From: Candidatus Fermentibacteraceae bacterium
Lineage (GTDB): Bacteria > Fermentibacterota > Fermentibacteria > Fermentibacterales > JCC-6
Direction: 5' to 3'
Assembly (NCBI GenBank): GCA_029932015.1
Contig: JAOZQW010000079.1
Span: forward strand, 3,570-8,994
Length of the DNA: 5,425 nucleotides
In this document: in pieces, positions 1-5,425 of the stretch
Numbering within the stretch: the stretch's first letter is position 1
Layout: each line of letters begins with the position of its first letter
Notes under the pieces: model-generated
The model's input: only the letters and a program-made list of their open reading frames with translations
Told to the model about the DNA's origin: nothing
Database searches by the model: none
Made by a program: the position numbers and the translations under genes

Positions 1-1
1 A

Positions 2-190
2 GCCGGCATGAAACCCTACTATACAGAAGAAGAGCTGATCGGCAGAAAAGTCGTGGTTGTCGTCAATCTCGAGCCAGCGAAGATCCGTGGAGTGATCAGC
101 GATGGCATGATCCTTGCCTCCGACGGCCCCGGCGGTGTTCACCTTCTTGCGCCCTCAGACAGCGCCGAGCCGGGAGACAGGGTCCGCTGA
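2..190 (+). CDS. metG: Methionyl-tRNA synthetase, C-terminal tRNA-binding domain (5' partial)
   Basis: This is the 3' end of a gene whose start lies upstream of the window. The reading frame is open to the left edge, and the first ATG (position 8) is probably internal. The visible 62 residues match the end of the EMAPII/Trbp111-type OB-fold domain that forms the C-terminus of many bacterial methionyl-tRNA synthetases. The diagnostic stretch is a Y-Y-T-E-E-E-L-I-G-R-K lead-in, then VVVVVNLEPAKIRG, then the S-D-G-M-I-L-A motif, and finally a P-G-D-R-V-R end like the usual P-G-x-x-I/V. In the family this domain dimerises the cytosolic enzyme and helps bind tRNA-Met. The catalytic Rossmann domain with HIGH and KMSKS is not visible, so a stand-alone Trbp111-like protein is possible. 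CsaA is less likely because the NLEPAK motif is the MetRS/Trbp111 form. The stop TGA is at 188-190, 30 nt before the glycosyltransferase, so read-through transcription is possible. Confidence 0.85.
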   Translation, partial: AGMKPYYTEEELIGRKVVVVVNLEPAKIRGVISDGMILASDGPGGVHLLAPSDSAEPGDRVR

Positions 191-220
191 CATCGCTCCA
201 GTCCTGCTGATGGGGCGCTC

Positions 221-1426
221 ATGAGAATACTGGACGTCAACAATTCCTACTCTCCGGTAGGCGGGGGCATCCGTGTCTATGAGCATAGGAAGATGGATCA
301 CTTCTCCCGAACTGGAGAGCATTCCTTTGCCCTGGCAGCACCCCACATCGACCCCGGCAAGGTTTCCCTGAGTGGAGCGACGGTTTACCACTGTGACTCA
401 GTTCCTCTCCTGGATTCCGGCTACAGAGTGTCGCTGAGCAGTGGGCCGTTCCTCTCCGCGATCAACGATTTCAGACCTGACATCGTCGAGATAGGAAGTC
501 CATGGGTCCTTCCCTCCATTGTGCGGAGGGTGATAGGCTCAGATTCCATCGCCACAGTCGGCTTCTTTCATACCAATTATCCCGAGAGTTATATCCGCCC
601 TCTGGCGGAAAGACTGCTCCCGCCTGGTGTTGCTCGGTTTCTGTTCGACCTGTCAGTGAGAAGCGTATACAGAACGTACTCGAGAATGGATGCCGTATTC
701 TGCGCATCCAGGAAACTCCTTGACGGATTGCACAGGGCGGGACTGAGAAGACTCTTCCATACTCCACTCGGGGTCGATGCGGAGGTGTTTGCCCCATCCA
801 GGCGTTCGCAGGCTTTCAGGGCAGGACTGGGGGCTGGAGATTCGAGGAAACTCGTGCTCTACCTTGCAAGGCTTCATTCGGAGAAGGGAATAGACCTTCT
901 TATGGAGGCCTATCCGCTGTTCCGGGATCCTTCCTCTATCGTTCTCGCCATAGGAGGACACGGTCCTGCTGAGGGCAGGGTGAGGGAGTTCACAGCAAGA
1001 TATCCAGAGGTGCGCCGCATTGGATATCTCGATGGCAGGCATGCAATGGCCGAAGCCATGGCTTCATCTGATGTATTCCTCTCCCTCGGGCCCTTCGAGA
1101 CATTCGGGCTGGCGGGGCTTGAGGCGATGGCATCGGGCACATCAACCCTCTTTCCCGATATCGGCGCCGGAGCTGAGATGGCTGCACTGGCTGGTGTCCT
1201 GCCTCCCTATGAGCACAGATCTGCGGAATCATTGAGTGATGGAATAAAGAGAGCCATTGCGCTTGACCGCGAGCAGACCTCCCAGGAACTGAGAGACTGC
1301 GCAAAGGGCATGGACTGGACCACGGTTTTCAGAAGAGAGGAAAAGTTCTACAGGATTGTCCTGGATGCGGTTCAACGAAACGCTCTGGATGCTCTCATTC
1401 CGACCGAGAGATGGTGGGAGTACTGA
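221..1426 (+). CDS. Glycosyltransferase family 4 (GT-B fold)
   Basis: The 401-residue product is of typical length for a retaining GT4 enzyme that moves a sugar from a nucleotide-sugar donor, probably at the inner face of the membrane. The N-terminal acceptor domain opens with MRILDVNNSY and a glycine-rich loop (GGG, residues 14-16). It carries a GFFHTNYPE segment (114-122) resembling the FHT-x-x-P-E region of MgtA/SqdX-like lipid glycosyltransferases. PLGVD (182-186) marks the domain junction. The donor domain shows LYLARLHSEKGIDLL (213-227, with R217 and K222 as likely phosphate contacts), GGHGP (245-249) and the EX7E motif E293/E301 within PFETFGLAGLEAMASG. Neither donor nor acceptor sugar can be read from the sequence. 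The ATG at 221 has only a weak GGGG site 5 nt upstream, but it fits the usual GT4 N-terminus. The stop overlaps the deacetylase start (TGATG), which implies co-translation and action on a common product. Confidence 0.92.
   Translation: MRILDVNNSYSPVGGGIRVYEHRKMDHFSRTGEHSFALAAPHIDPGKVSLSGATVYHCDSVPLLDSGYRVSLSSGPFLSAINDFRPDIVEIGSPWVLPSIVRRVIGSDSIATVGFFHTNYPESYIRPLAERLLPPGVARFLFDLSVRSVYRTYSRMDAVFCASRKLLDGLHRAGLRRLFHTPLGVDAEVFAPSRRSQAFRAGLGAGDSRKLVLYLARLHSEKGIDLLMEAYPLFRDPSSIVLAIGGHGPAEGRVREFTARYPEVRRIGYLDGRHAMAEAMASSDVFLSLGPFETFGLAGLEAMASGTSTLFPDIGAGAEMAALAGVLPPYEHRSAESLSDGIKRAIALDREQTSQELRDCAKGMDWTTVFRREEKFYRIVLDAVQRNALDALIPTERWWEY
1416..1420 (+). promoter_or_regulatory. Ribosome binding site that sets the deacetylase start
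   Basis: GGGAG lies inside the last codons of the glycosyltransferase gene, 5 nt before the ATG at 1426. An earlier in-frame ATG at 1411 has no Shine-Dalgarno sequence at a workable distance. The 1426 start is therefore preferred, and it gives a TGATG stop/start overlap. Confidence 0.7.
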
Positions 1427-2190
1427 TGGATCCTCGCCCCAGACGGATCCATATAGCGGTCCATGACGCCTCACCTGCCCACTGGCAGGAGCTAAGAGAG
1501 CTTGACAGCCTGCTGCGGGAGATGGGTGTCGGTACATATTCCATGCTGGTGATACCCGATTATCATGGAGAGTACCCGCTGGAGAAGTACCCCGACTTCT
1601 GCTCATGGCTTGAAGATTTGAGGGAAGCTGGAGTAGAGATGATGCTTCACGGATTTACCCACATATCCCGAAGTGTTCCCGAAGGGATCATCGACAGGAC
1701 AAGGGCCGCTCTCTTCACGAGAGGGGAGGGGGAGTTTCTGGGACTTGATCCCAGCTCCGCTGCCACTCTCCTTCAAAAGGGCAGGGAAGCCCTCAATTCG
1801 GCAGAAATTTTCACCGATGCCTTCGTTGCGCCTGCATGGCTTTACAGCAGGGGAACCCTGGAAGCACTCTCGACATTGGGCTTCCGATATGCGGAGGACA
1901 GGCTCCATTCATGGGACCCGCATACCGGCAGGGTGCTTCTCCGCTCCCCGGTTGTGAATTTCGCGGGAGGTGGAAGGCTGAAGAGAGCAGCAGCAACGGC
2001 CTGGGTTCATGCGTCGCTCGTACTCATGAGAGGAACAGGAACGCTCAGATTCGCTCTGCACCCCTGTGACCTGGCTCGGAGAGAGACAGTTCTTAAGGTT
2101 ATGAGGGCTCTACTGTCATACAGAACACCGGTATCCGCATTCAGCAGCAGCAGCTCTCCCCCATGTTCGGAGGATGTTTCGTATAATTGA
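1426..2190 (+). CDS. DUF2334-type polysaccharide deacetylase-like protein
   Basis: The 254-residue product belongs to the NodB-like/DUF2334 branch of carbohydrate esterase family 4-like (TIM-barrel type) deacetylases. Enzymes of this fold remove acetyl groups from N-acetylated sugars using a bound metal. The visible motifs appear in the expected order: HDASP (13-17, with D14 as the likely metal/catalytic Asp), LHGFTH (74-79, with H75 and H79 as metal ligands), FVAPAWLYS (133-141, the substrate-groove motif) and LHPCD (211-215, with H212 as the likely catalytic His). There is no signal peptide, so it is predicted to be cytoplasmic, unlike most peptidoglycan deacetylases. The last 15 residues begin with a run of five serines (240-244), four of them from a (CAG)4 tract at 2142-2153, and look disordered. 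The gene overlaps the glycosyltransferase by one base. A sugar transferred by the first enzyme and deacetylated by this one would parallel GT/deacetylase pairs such as BshA/BshB, whose deacetylase is of another family. The substrate is unknown. Confidence 0.85.
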   Translation: MDPRPRRIHIAVHDASPAHWQELRELDSLLREMGVGTYSMLVIPDYHGEYPLEKYPDFCSWLEDLREAGVEMMLHGFTHISRSVPEGIIDRTRAALFTRGEGEFLGLDPSSAATLLQKGREALNSAEIFTDAFVAPAWLYSRGTLEALSTLGFRYAEDRLHSWDPHTGRVLLRSPVVNFAGGGRLKRAAATAWVHASLVLMRGTGTLRFALHPCDLARRETVLKVMRALLSYRTPVSAFSSSSSPPCSEDVSYN

Positions 2191-2193
2191 TGT

Positions 2194-2216
2194 GCCCGGA
2201 GGAGCGCGCACCGGGC
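2194..2216 (+). repeat. GC-only inverted repeat between deacetylase and peptidase genes
   Basis: GCCCGG (2194-2199) and CCGGGC (2211-2216) could form a 6-bp hairpin with an 11-nt loop, starting 4 nt after the deacetylase stop. No T-run follows, so it is not a convincing terminator. It could slow polymerase or protect an mRNA end in the 72-nt gap before the next gene. Nothing else was recognised in this gap apart from the AGGAG site at 2254-2258. Confidence 0.3.
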
Positions 2217-2262
2217 TCGGATGCCAGTCCGGATCAGATGATATGGTGAACAGAGGAGTGAC

Positions 2263-2949
2263 ATGTATCTCGGTTTTATGGATATCAATGCAGGATTTCT
2301 TGTTATTATCGCGGCGATGATACTGGGGATGATAGCCAGGTCGATGGTTACCGGGCGATACAAAAAGTACAGCAAGGTGAGTGCCGGCGGCGGTCTTTCC
2401 GGTTCCACCGTGGCCCGGAGGATACTGGATAACTACGGACTCTCGAATATCGCCGTAGAACAGGTTCAGGGCCATCTGACGGACCATTATGATCCCCGCA
2501 CCGGTGTTCTCCGTCTATCCAGCGGTGTGTTCGACGGCAGCTCCGTGGCCGCCATCGGCATTGCCGCGCACGAAGCAGGCCATGCGGTACAGGATGCAAT
2601 GGGCTACGGTCCGTTCAAGGTTCGGCAGAAGCTGGTTCCGGTCGCGCAGCTCGGGTCCCAGATGCTTTTTCCACTCATAATCGGCGGCGTCTTCTTCCAG
2701 ATGACAGCACTCTATTACATTGGGGCGGCACTCTATGGGGCAGCTCTGCTCTTCCAGCTGGTGACTCTTCCAGTCGAGTTCGATGCCAGCCACCGAGCTG
2801 TAGCCTATCTTGAGAAGACCGGTATGCCCGGAGATGAGCTATCCGGTGTACGGAAAGTCCTCAGCGCAGCCGCCATGACGTATGTTGCCGCAGCTCTTGC
2901 CTCTCTCGGACAGATGATCTGGCTGCTCCTTGCAGGCAGGAGGCGCTGA
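2263..2949 (+). CDS. YugP-type neutral zinc metallopeptidase, membrane-bound
   Basis: The 228-residue product has the full-length form of the YugP family (Zn_peptidase_2, PF04298). An N-terminal membrane segment (about 12-27) is followed by a basic stretch and the conserved L-S-G-x-x-V-A/R-R-I-L-D region (45-56). Next comes GHLTDHYDPRTGVLRLSSGVF (70-90), the family signature. The zinc site HEAGH (103-107) gives H103, E104 and H107. The LPVEFDASHRA segment (169-179) probably supplies the third ligand at E172. Further membrane helices lie at about 133-147, 148-168 and 201-224. The family is widespread, and I do not recall a firmly assigned physiological substrate for it. The start at 2263 has AGGAG (2254-2258) 4 nt upstream; a second ATG at 2278 lacks such a site. 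The stop overlaps the start of the next protease gene (TGATG), so the two are made together. Confidence 0.93.
   Translation: MYLGFMDINAGFLVIIAAMILGMIARSMVTGRYKKYSKVSAGGGLSGSTVARRILDNYGLSNIAVEQVQGHLTDHYDPRTGVLRLSSGVFDGSSVAAIGIAAHEAGHAVQDAMGYGPFKVRQKLVPVAQLGSQMLFPLIIGGVFFQMTALYYIGAALYGAALLFQLVTLPVEFDASHRAVAYLEKTGMPGDELSGVRKVLSAAAMTYVAAALASLGQMIWLLLAGRRR
2938..2943 (+). promoter_or_regulatory. Strong ribosome binding site for the site-2 protease gene
   Basis: A perfect AGGAGG sits inside the last codons of the YugP-type gene, 5 nt before the ATG at 2949. It fixes that start and supports efficient re-initiation at the TGATG junction. Confidence 0.8.
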
Positions 2950-3590
2950 TGGGCGTAGAGACACCATTCGTCATCATCTTCGTCTTTTTCAGTGTGGTCT
3001 GTCACGAGATAGCTCACGGGTTCGTAGCGCTCAAGCTCGGAGATCCCACAGCCTACAGGATGGGAAGACTTACATTCAATCCCATCTCACATATCGATCC
3101 CGTTGGAACGATCCTTCTACCGGCATTCTTCCTTATAACGAAAAGCCCAGTGATACTGGCCTGGGCGAAGCCGGTCCCGGTCGATCCACGCAATTTCCGA
3201 AATCCAAGGAAGGGGATGATGCTGGTCGCTTTGGCAGGCCCCCTGACGAACATCCTGATAGCGCTTCTTCTTACGGCAGTCCTCCACCTTGCCGGCAGTT
3301 CCCTCCCTGATGTACTGGTACACAGCCTGGCCATGGCGGCCCTGATGAATGTTGTTCTCACGGTTTTCAATCTGATACCGATCCCGCCTCTTGATGGAAG
3401 CAGGATCGTGGCCTACTTCCTGAAGGGAAGGACCCTGAGAAGCTACATGAGGCTGGAACGCTTCGGGCTGTTCATAGTCTTCGGGCTTCTCTGGATAGGC
3501 GCCATCTCCAGCATTCTCTATCCTGCGCTCAATTTTGCGATAAGACATCTTGATCTCTTCAGGTTTCTTCCACGTTACATGTTTGGATAA
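2949..3590 (+). CDS. Site-2 protease family (M50) intramembrane zinc metalloprotease
   Basis: The 213-residue product matches the short, PDZ-less site-2 protease subgroup that cleaves substrates within the membrane. The first membrane helix carries the zinc motif CHEIAHG (18-24: H19, E20, H23). It is followed by G-R-L-T-F-N-P-I-S-H-I-D-P-V-G-T (39-54), a subgroup signature, and by AWAKPVPVDPRNFRNPRKG (71-89). The ALAGPLTN motif (95-101) starts the next helix. NLIPIPPLDGSRI (141-153) supplies the third zinc ligand, D149, and the final helix lies at about 172-192. There is no PDZ or CBS domain, so it is not the RseP/SpoIVFB type, and regulated proteolysis cannot be inferred from domains. It overlaps the YugP-type gene by one base and shares its transcript. 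The stop TAA lies at the start of a small inverted repeat that may end the transcript. Confidence 0.93.
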   Translation: MGVETPFVIIFVFFSVVCHEIAHGFVALKLGDPTAYRMGRLTFNPISHIDPVGTILLPAFFLITKSPVILAWAKPVPVDPRNFRNPRKGMMLVALAGPLTNILIALLLTAVLHLAGSSLPDVLVHSLAMAALMNVVLTVFNLIPIPPLDGSRIVAYFLKGRTLRSYMRLERFGLFIVFGLLWIGAISSILYPALNFAIRHLDLFRFLPRYMFG

Positions 3591-3609
3591 ACTCTCCGAA
3601 AAGGAGTTT
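3589..3609 (+). terminator. Possible weak terminator hairpin after the site-2 protease gene
   Basis: AAACTCTCC (3589-3597) can pair with GGAGTTT (3603-3609) across a GAAAA loop, with two unpaired bases in the left arm. The left arm starts inside the stop codon, and only TTTCGTCT follows rather than a clean T-run. The position suits transcription termination, but the structure is weak. Confidence 0.35.
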
Positions 3610-3731
3610 CGTCTGAAAACCTATTACTGGAAGGTCCTTTCATCTCCAGCGAATAACGGTGAGTTCGCTCTACGCCGGGAACTACAGGTGCATCCAGCTG
3701 TTCTTTCAGCGACTCTGCTGATCTGGTGCAA

Positions 3732-3760
3732 TTGCCTCTGCCCGTGCGGCGTTGTATAGA
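3732..3760 (+). promoter_or_regulatory. Weak sigma70-like promoter candidate for the C25-like gene
   Basis: TTGCCT (3732-3737) and TATAGA (3755-3760) are 17 nt apart, each matching four of six consensus bases. A competing pair, TTGTAT (3752-3757) with TATTAA (3776-3781) and 18-nt spacing, is slightly worse. If the lineage uses a Bacteroidetes-type housekeeping sigma factor, neither consensus applies. A promoter is expected here because the gap is long and the gene type is new. Confidence 0.25.
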
Positions 3761-3784
3761 ATCCAGTCAGATATCTATTAATCA

Positions 3785-3803
3785 CATGCTCTGCTCAAGC
3801 ATG
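3785..3803 (+). repeat. Perfect 6-bp inverted repeat in the leader of the C25-like gene
   Basis: CATGCT (3785-3790) and AGCATG (3798-3803) flank a 7-nt spacer, ending 24 nt before the start codon. It could be an operator half-site pair or a small 5'-UTR hairpin upstream of the ribosome binding site. It is short enough to occur by chance. Confidence 0.35.
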
Positions 3804-3816
3804 GAATATCGATAAC

Positions 3817-3822
3817 GGGAGG
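3817..3822 (+). promoter_or_regulatory. Ribosome binding site of the C25-like gene
   Basis: GGGAGG lies 5 nt before the ATG at 3828. A stop codon (TAA, 3813-3815) is in frame just upstream and no alternative start lies between, so the very short N-terminus of the protein is real. Confidence 0.8.
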
Positions 3823-3827
3823 TTCGC

Positions 3828-5330
3828 ATGCTGCTATTTTTTGTTCCGCTGATCATGCTTGGTGATGTCTATGATGAGACGCCCCTGACAATAAATCCCT
3901 TCCCGGATGAGGCGCCCGGGACATACCAGGAATGGATCGGAGGGCAACCCGAAACAGTACCACTCCGCGTACGGACGGTAATCTCTGCCGATGACGTAAC
4001 CGAGTTCATCATCATTTTCGAGGAGGGGCTTACAGACAGCCTCGAGAGTGGTCTGCTTGAGCAGTGGACGGGTGACATGGCTTCACAGGGGCTCACCGTA
4101 GAAGCCGTTGAAGTTACCTACAGCGAACCTGAGGAACTTAAGCTCTATCTGACCGGTCTGTGGGAGGCCGGACTGGAGGGCGGTGTCCTTGTAGGCAACC
4201 TGCCTGCCCCCTGGAGCATCAAGGATGATAACAGCAGTGATGCCGGGGAGATGTTTCCGAGTGATTACTTCTACATGGATCTCGATGGATCCTGGCAGGA
4301 TCTCTGGATAGGCTACCCCTCTGAAGGAGTCCCGGGATCTGACGGTTTCTACGATACCTGGAGCGGAGACCTCGGTCCCGAGATCTACATGGGCAGGATC
4401 AAGGTGGACAACCTCTCTGTCCTGGGTGATCCGACCGAGATGCTCAACACCTACCTTCAGAGGAATCATGACTGGAGGATCAACGGAGATCCCGAGCCGT
4501 TGACCGCTCTCTGTTACGTCGACAATGACTGGTCGGCATGGGGAACCTCATATTCAGATGCAATGGAGTACGTCTACGACGATGTGGTAATGGTCAACCA
4601 GGTCGATTCTACCAACGGGACGGATTACATCGAGAACAGACTGCCGGGACCATTTGTATGGATAAGCCCCTTCGTGCACTCCAGTCCCTGGACCCATGCC
4701 TGGGAGCCGGGACCATCCACCCAGTGGAATCAGATCGTTCCTGCTCTTCCAGAGGCGCATTTCTACAACCTCTTCGCATGCTCAAATGCCAGATTCACAA
4801 CTCCTCGGAACATGGGGGGTGTGTACACCTTTGCTACTTCCACTGGCCTGGCGTCAGTGGGAAGCACGAAGAGCGGAGCCATGCTCCATTTTGGCCAGTT
4901 CTACTTCCCGCTGAGTCTCGGTGATTCGATGGGCGAGGCTTACAGTGAATGGTGGGAATACATTGCCGCAGGAGGTCTGAGCCCCTCGGAGGAATACTGG
5001 CATCTTGGTATGGTCATTCTCGGTGATCCCACGCTGATACCGGCGATGCACATGCTTGGCATTGAAGGCGGCTCCGGCACCGGCTCCGGTATACTGCAGG
5101 TCAGCGCCTCCACCAATCCATGCAGGAGTGCCGCGATATTCAATGTGAATTCTGTCGCTGCAGGAATTGCCGTTCTTTACGATGCATCCGGACGTGTGGT
5201 TGCCGAGACCGATATGCAGACGGGAACATGCATCTTCGATGTGTCTGATCTTGCAGGAGGTCTGTACACTGTACGGGTCACGGTAGAAGGCATATCAGCC
5301 ACCGAATCAGTGATAGTACTGAGCGAGTAG
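3828..5330 (+). CDS. Secreted C25 (gingipain-type) cysteine peptidase-like protein with T9SS-like sorting domain
   Basis: The 500-residue product is probably exported. A short hydrophobic start (residues 1-12) lacks the usual basic n-region, and mature sequence seems to begin near GDVYDE. Residues about 47-405 follow the C25 caspase-like layout: a strand-helix start (FIIIFEEGL), VLVGNLPAP (120-128), FPSDYFYMDLDG (143-154), LGPEIYMGRIKV (182-193), then an EMLNTYLQRNHDW helix. The candidate dyad is H284 in SPFVHSSPW and C318 in NLFACSNARFT. The segment ends with LGDPTLIP (398-405), typical of the family. The usual G-H-G around the histidine is V-H-S here, so activity is uncertain. A GSGTGSG linker (415-421) leads to a C-terminal domain (about 424-500) with NPCRSAAI, YDASGRVV, DLAGGLYTVRV and VIVLSE. 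This domain resembles the T9SS type A sorting domain, which targets proteins to the outer membrane or outside. The gene stands alone after a 237-nt gap and is followed by a strong hairpin. Substrate and role are unknown. Confidence 0.8.
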   Translation: MLLFFVPLIMLGDVYDETPLTINPFPDEAPGTYQEWIGGQPETVPLRVRTVISADDVTEFIIIFEEGLTDSLESGLLEQWTGDMASQGLTVEAVEVTYSEPEELKLYLTGLWEAGLEGGVLVGNLPAPWSIKDDNSSDAGEMFPSDYFYMDLDGSWQDLWIGYPSEGVPGSDGFYDTWSGDLGPEIYMGRIKVDNLSVLGDPTEMLNTYLQRNHDWRINGDPEPLTALCYVDNDWSAWGTSYSDAMEYVYDDVVMVNQVDSTNGTDYIENRLPGPFVWISPFVHSSPWTHAWEPGPSTQWNQIVPALPEAHFYNLFACSNARFTTPRNMGGVYTFATSTGLASVGSTKSGAMLHFGQFYFPLSLGDSMGEAYSEWWEYIAAGGLSPSEEYWHLGMVILGDPTLIPAMHMLGIEGGSGTGSGILQVSASTNPCRSAAIFNVNSVAAGIAVLYDASGRVVAETDMQTGTCIFDVSDLAGGLYTVRVTVEGISATESVIVLSE

Positions 5331-5347
5331 ACCAGATCATATAGAAA

Positions 5348-5382
5348 AATGGGGGACATGCAGAACATGCGTGTCCCCCATT
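5348..5382. terminator. 14-bp hairpin, likely terminator, possibly bidirectional
   Basis: AATGGGGGACATGC (5348-5361) pairs with GCGTGTCCCCCATT (5369-5382) with one G-T pair, across a 7-nt loop, starting 17 nt after the C25-like stop. On the + strand no T-run follows (GCCTGTAT). On the - strand the hairpin is followed by a T-run, the complement of GAAAAAT at 5344-5350, which is the classical intrinsic terminator form. It may end the C25-like transcript by structure alone, and it would also end a convergent gene entering from the right. Confidence 0.75.
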
Positions 5383-5407
5383 GCCTGTATAGGCGAAGGT
5401 TCGTGCT

Positions 5408-5425
5408 GGAGGGTTTTACAGTGCG
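5408..5425 (+). other. Possible ribosome binding site and GTG start of a truncated next gene
   Basis: GGAGGG (5408-5413) lies 7 nt before a GTG at 5421-5423, at the edge of the window. Only one complete codon would be visible, so no protein can be judged. The alternative is that a - strand gene ends here with TAA (complement of TTA at 5416-5418), which would agree better with the T-run orientation of the neighbouring hairpin. Confidence 0.3.

Larger units (their letters stand above)
3591..3827 (+). other. Intergenic region with small inverted repeats, no gene recognised
   Basis: This 237-nt gap is the longest in the window and separates the protease pair from the exported C25-like gene. Besides the terminator-like repeat at its left edge, it holds AGCGAA (3648-3653) facing TTCGCT (3664-3669) across 10 nt. 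It also holds a CATGCT/AGCATG repeat near the next gene and a weak promoter-like pair. An open frame at 3550-3759 overlaps the protease gene by about 40 bases. It lacks a ribosome binding site and has no recognisable protein features, so it is not called. Confidence 0.6.

Noticed and set aside
8..190. Independent small tRNA-binding protein starting at position 8
   Set aside because: The frame is open to the window edge and no ribosome binding site can be seen. The residues before the ATG fit the usual MetRS sequence, so it is called a 5'-partial gene.
1411..1425. Upstream ATG as the deacetylase start
   Set aside because: There is no Shine-Dalgarno sequence at a usable distance. The ATG at 1426 has GGGAG 5 nt upstream, and homologues normally begin close to the HDASP motif.
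2142..2153. (CAG)4 tract near the end of the deacetylase gene as a phase-variable repeat
   Set aside because: Four triplet units are too few, and triplet slippage would not shift the frame. It only makes a short serine run in a disordered tail.
3706..3721. TCAGC/GCTGA hairpin in the intergenic region as a small RNA or terminator
   Set aside because: It has only five base pairs, no T-run and no associated promoter; it is compatible with chance.
3550..3759. Open frame of 69 codons spanning the end of the site-2 protease gene and the intergenic region
   Set aside because: It overlaps the protease gene, has no ribosome binding site, and its composition shows no domain or membrane pattern.
4083..4469. 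Long antisense open frame within the C25-like gene, and similar frames opposite the other genes
   Set aside because: The + strand frames carry complete family motifs. The antisense frames have no recognisable domains and no ribosome binding sites, and arise from codon bias.

Overview
The window looks like a bacterial chromosome segment with five complete genes and one gene end, all on the + strand and tightly packed. The gene content points to the FCB (Fibrobacteres-Chlorobi-Bacteroidetes) superphylum or an allied candidate phylum. The main clue is the last gene, a C25 (gingipain-type) cysteine peptidase-like protein ending in a type IX secretion system (T9SS) type A sorting-like domain. GC content is moderate to high by eye and the ribosome binding sites are strong (AGGAGG or GGGAGG 4-5 nt before the start). 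That fits lineages such as Fermentibacterota/Aegiribacteria or Eisenbacteria better than AT-rich Bacteroidetes, but this placement is an inference.

Layout: (1) positions 2-190 are the 3' end of a methionyl-tRNA synthetase gene, its C-terminal tRNA-binding domain. (2) 221-1426 encodes a GT-B fold family 4 glycosyltransferase. Its stop overlaps the start of (3), a DUF2334-type polysaccharide deacetylase-like protein (1426-2190), in a TGATG junction. (4) 2263-2949 encodes a YugP-type membrane zinc metallopeptidase, joined by a second TGATG junction to (5), a site-2-protease (M50) family intramembrane metalloprotease (2949-3590). (6) A 237-nt gap holding several small inverted repeats and a possible promoter precedes the C25-like secreted protein (3828-5330). 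A near-perfect 14-bp hairpin follows it (5348-5382). The last 20 bases contain either the start of another + gene or the end of a convergent gene.

The genes fall into two translationally coupled pairs, glycosyltransferase plus deacetylase and zinc peptidase plus site-2 protease, followed by a separately controlled exported peptidase-like gene. The first pair plausibly adds and then trims a sugar on an envelope glycan or glycolipid. The second pair puts two membrane-embedded metalloproteases of different families under shared translation. Links between the pairs, or to the exported C25-like protein, are speculative. I saw no RNA genes, CRISPR arrays or mobile elements. The strongest candidates for something little described are the C25-like protein, with its altered active-site surroundings and very short signal peptide, and the coupled glycosyltransferase/deacetylase pair.
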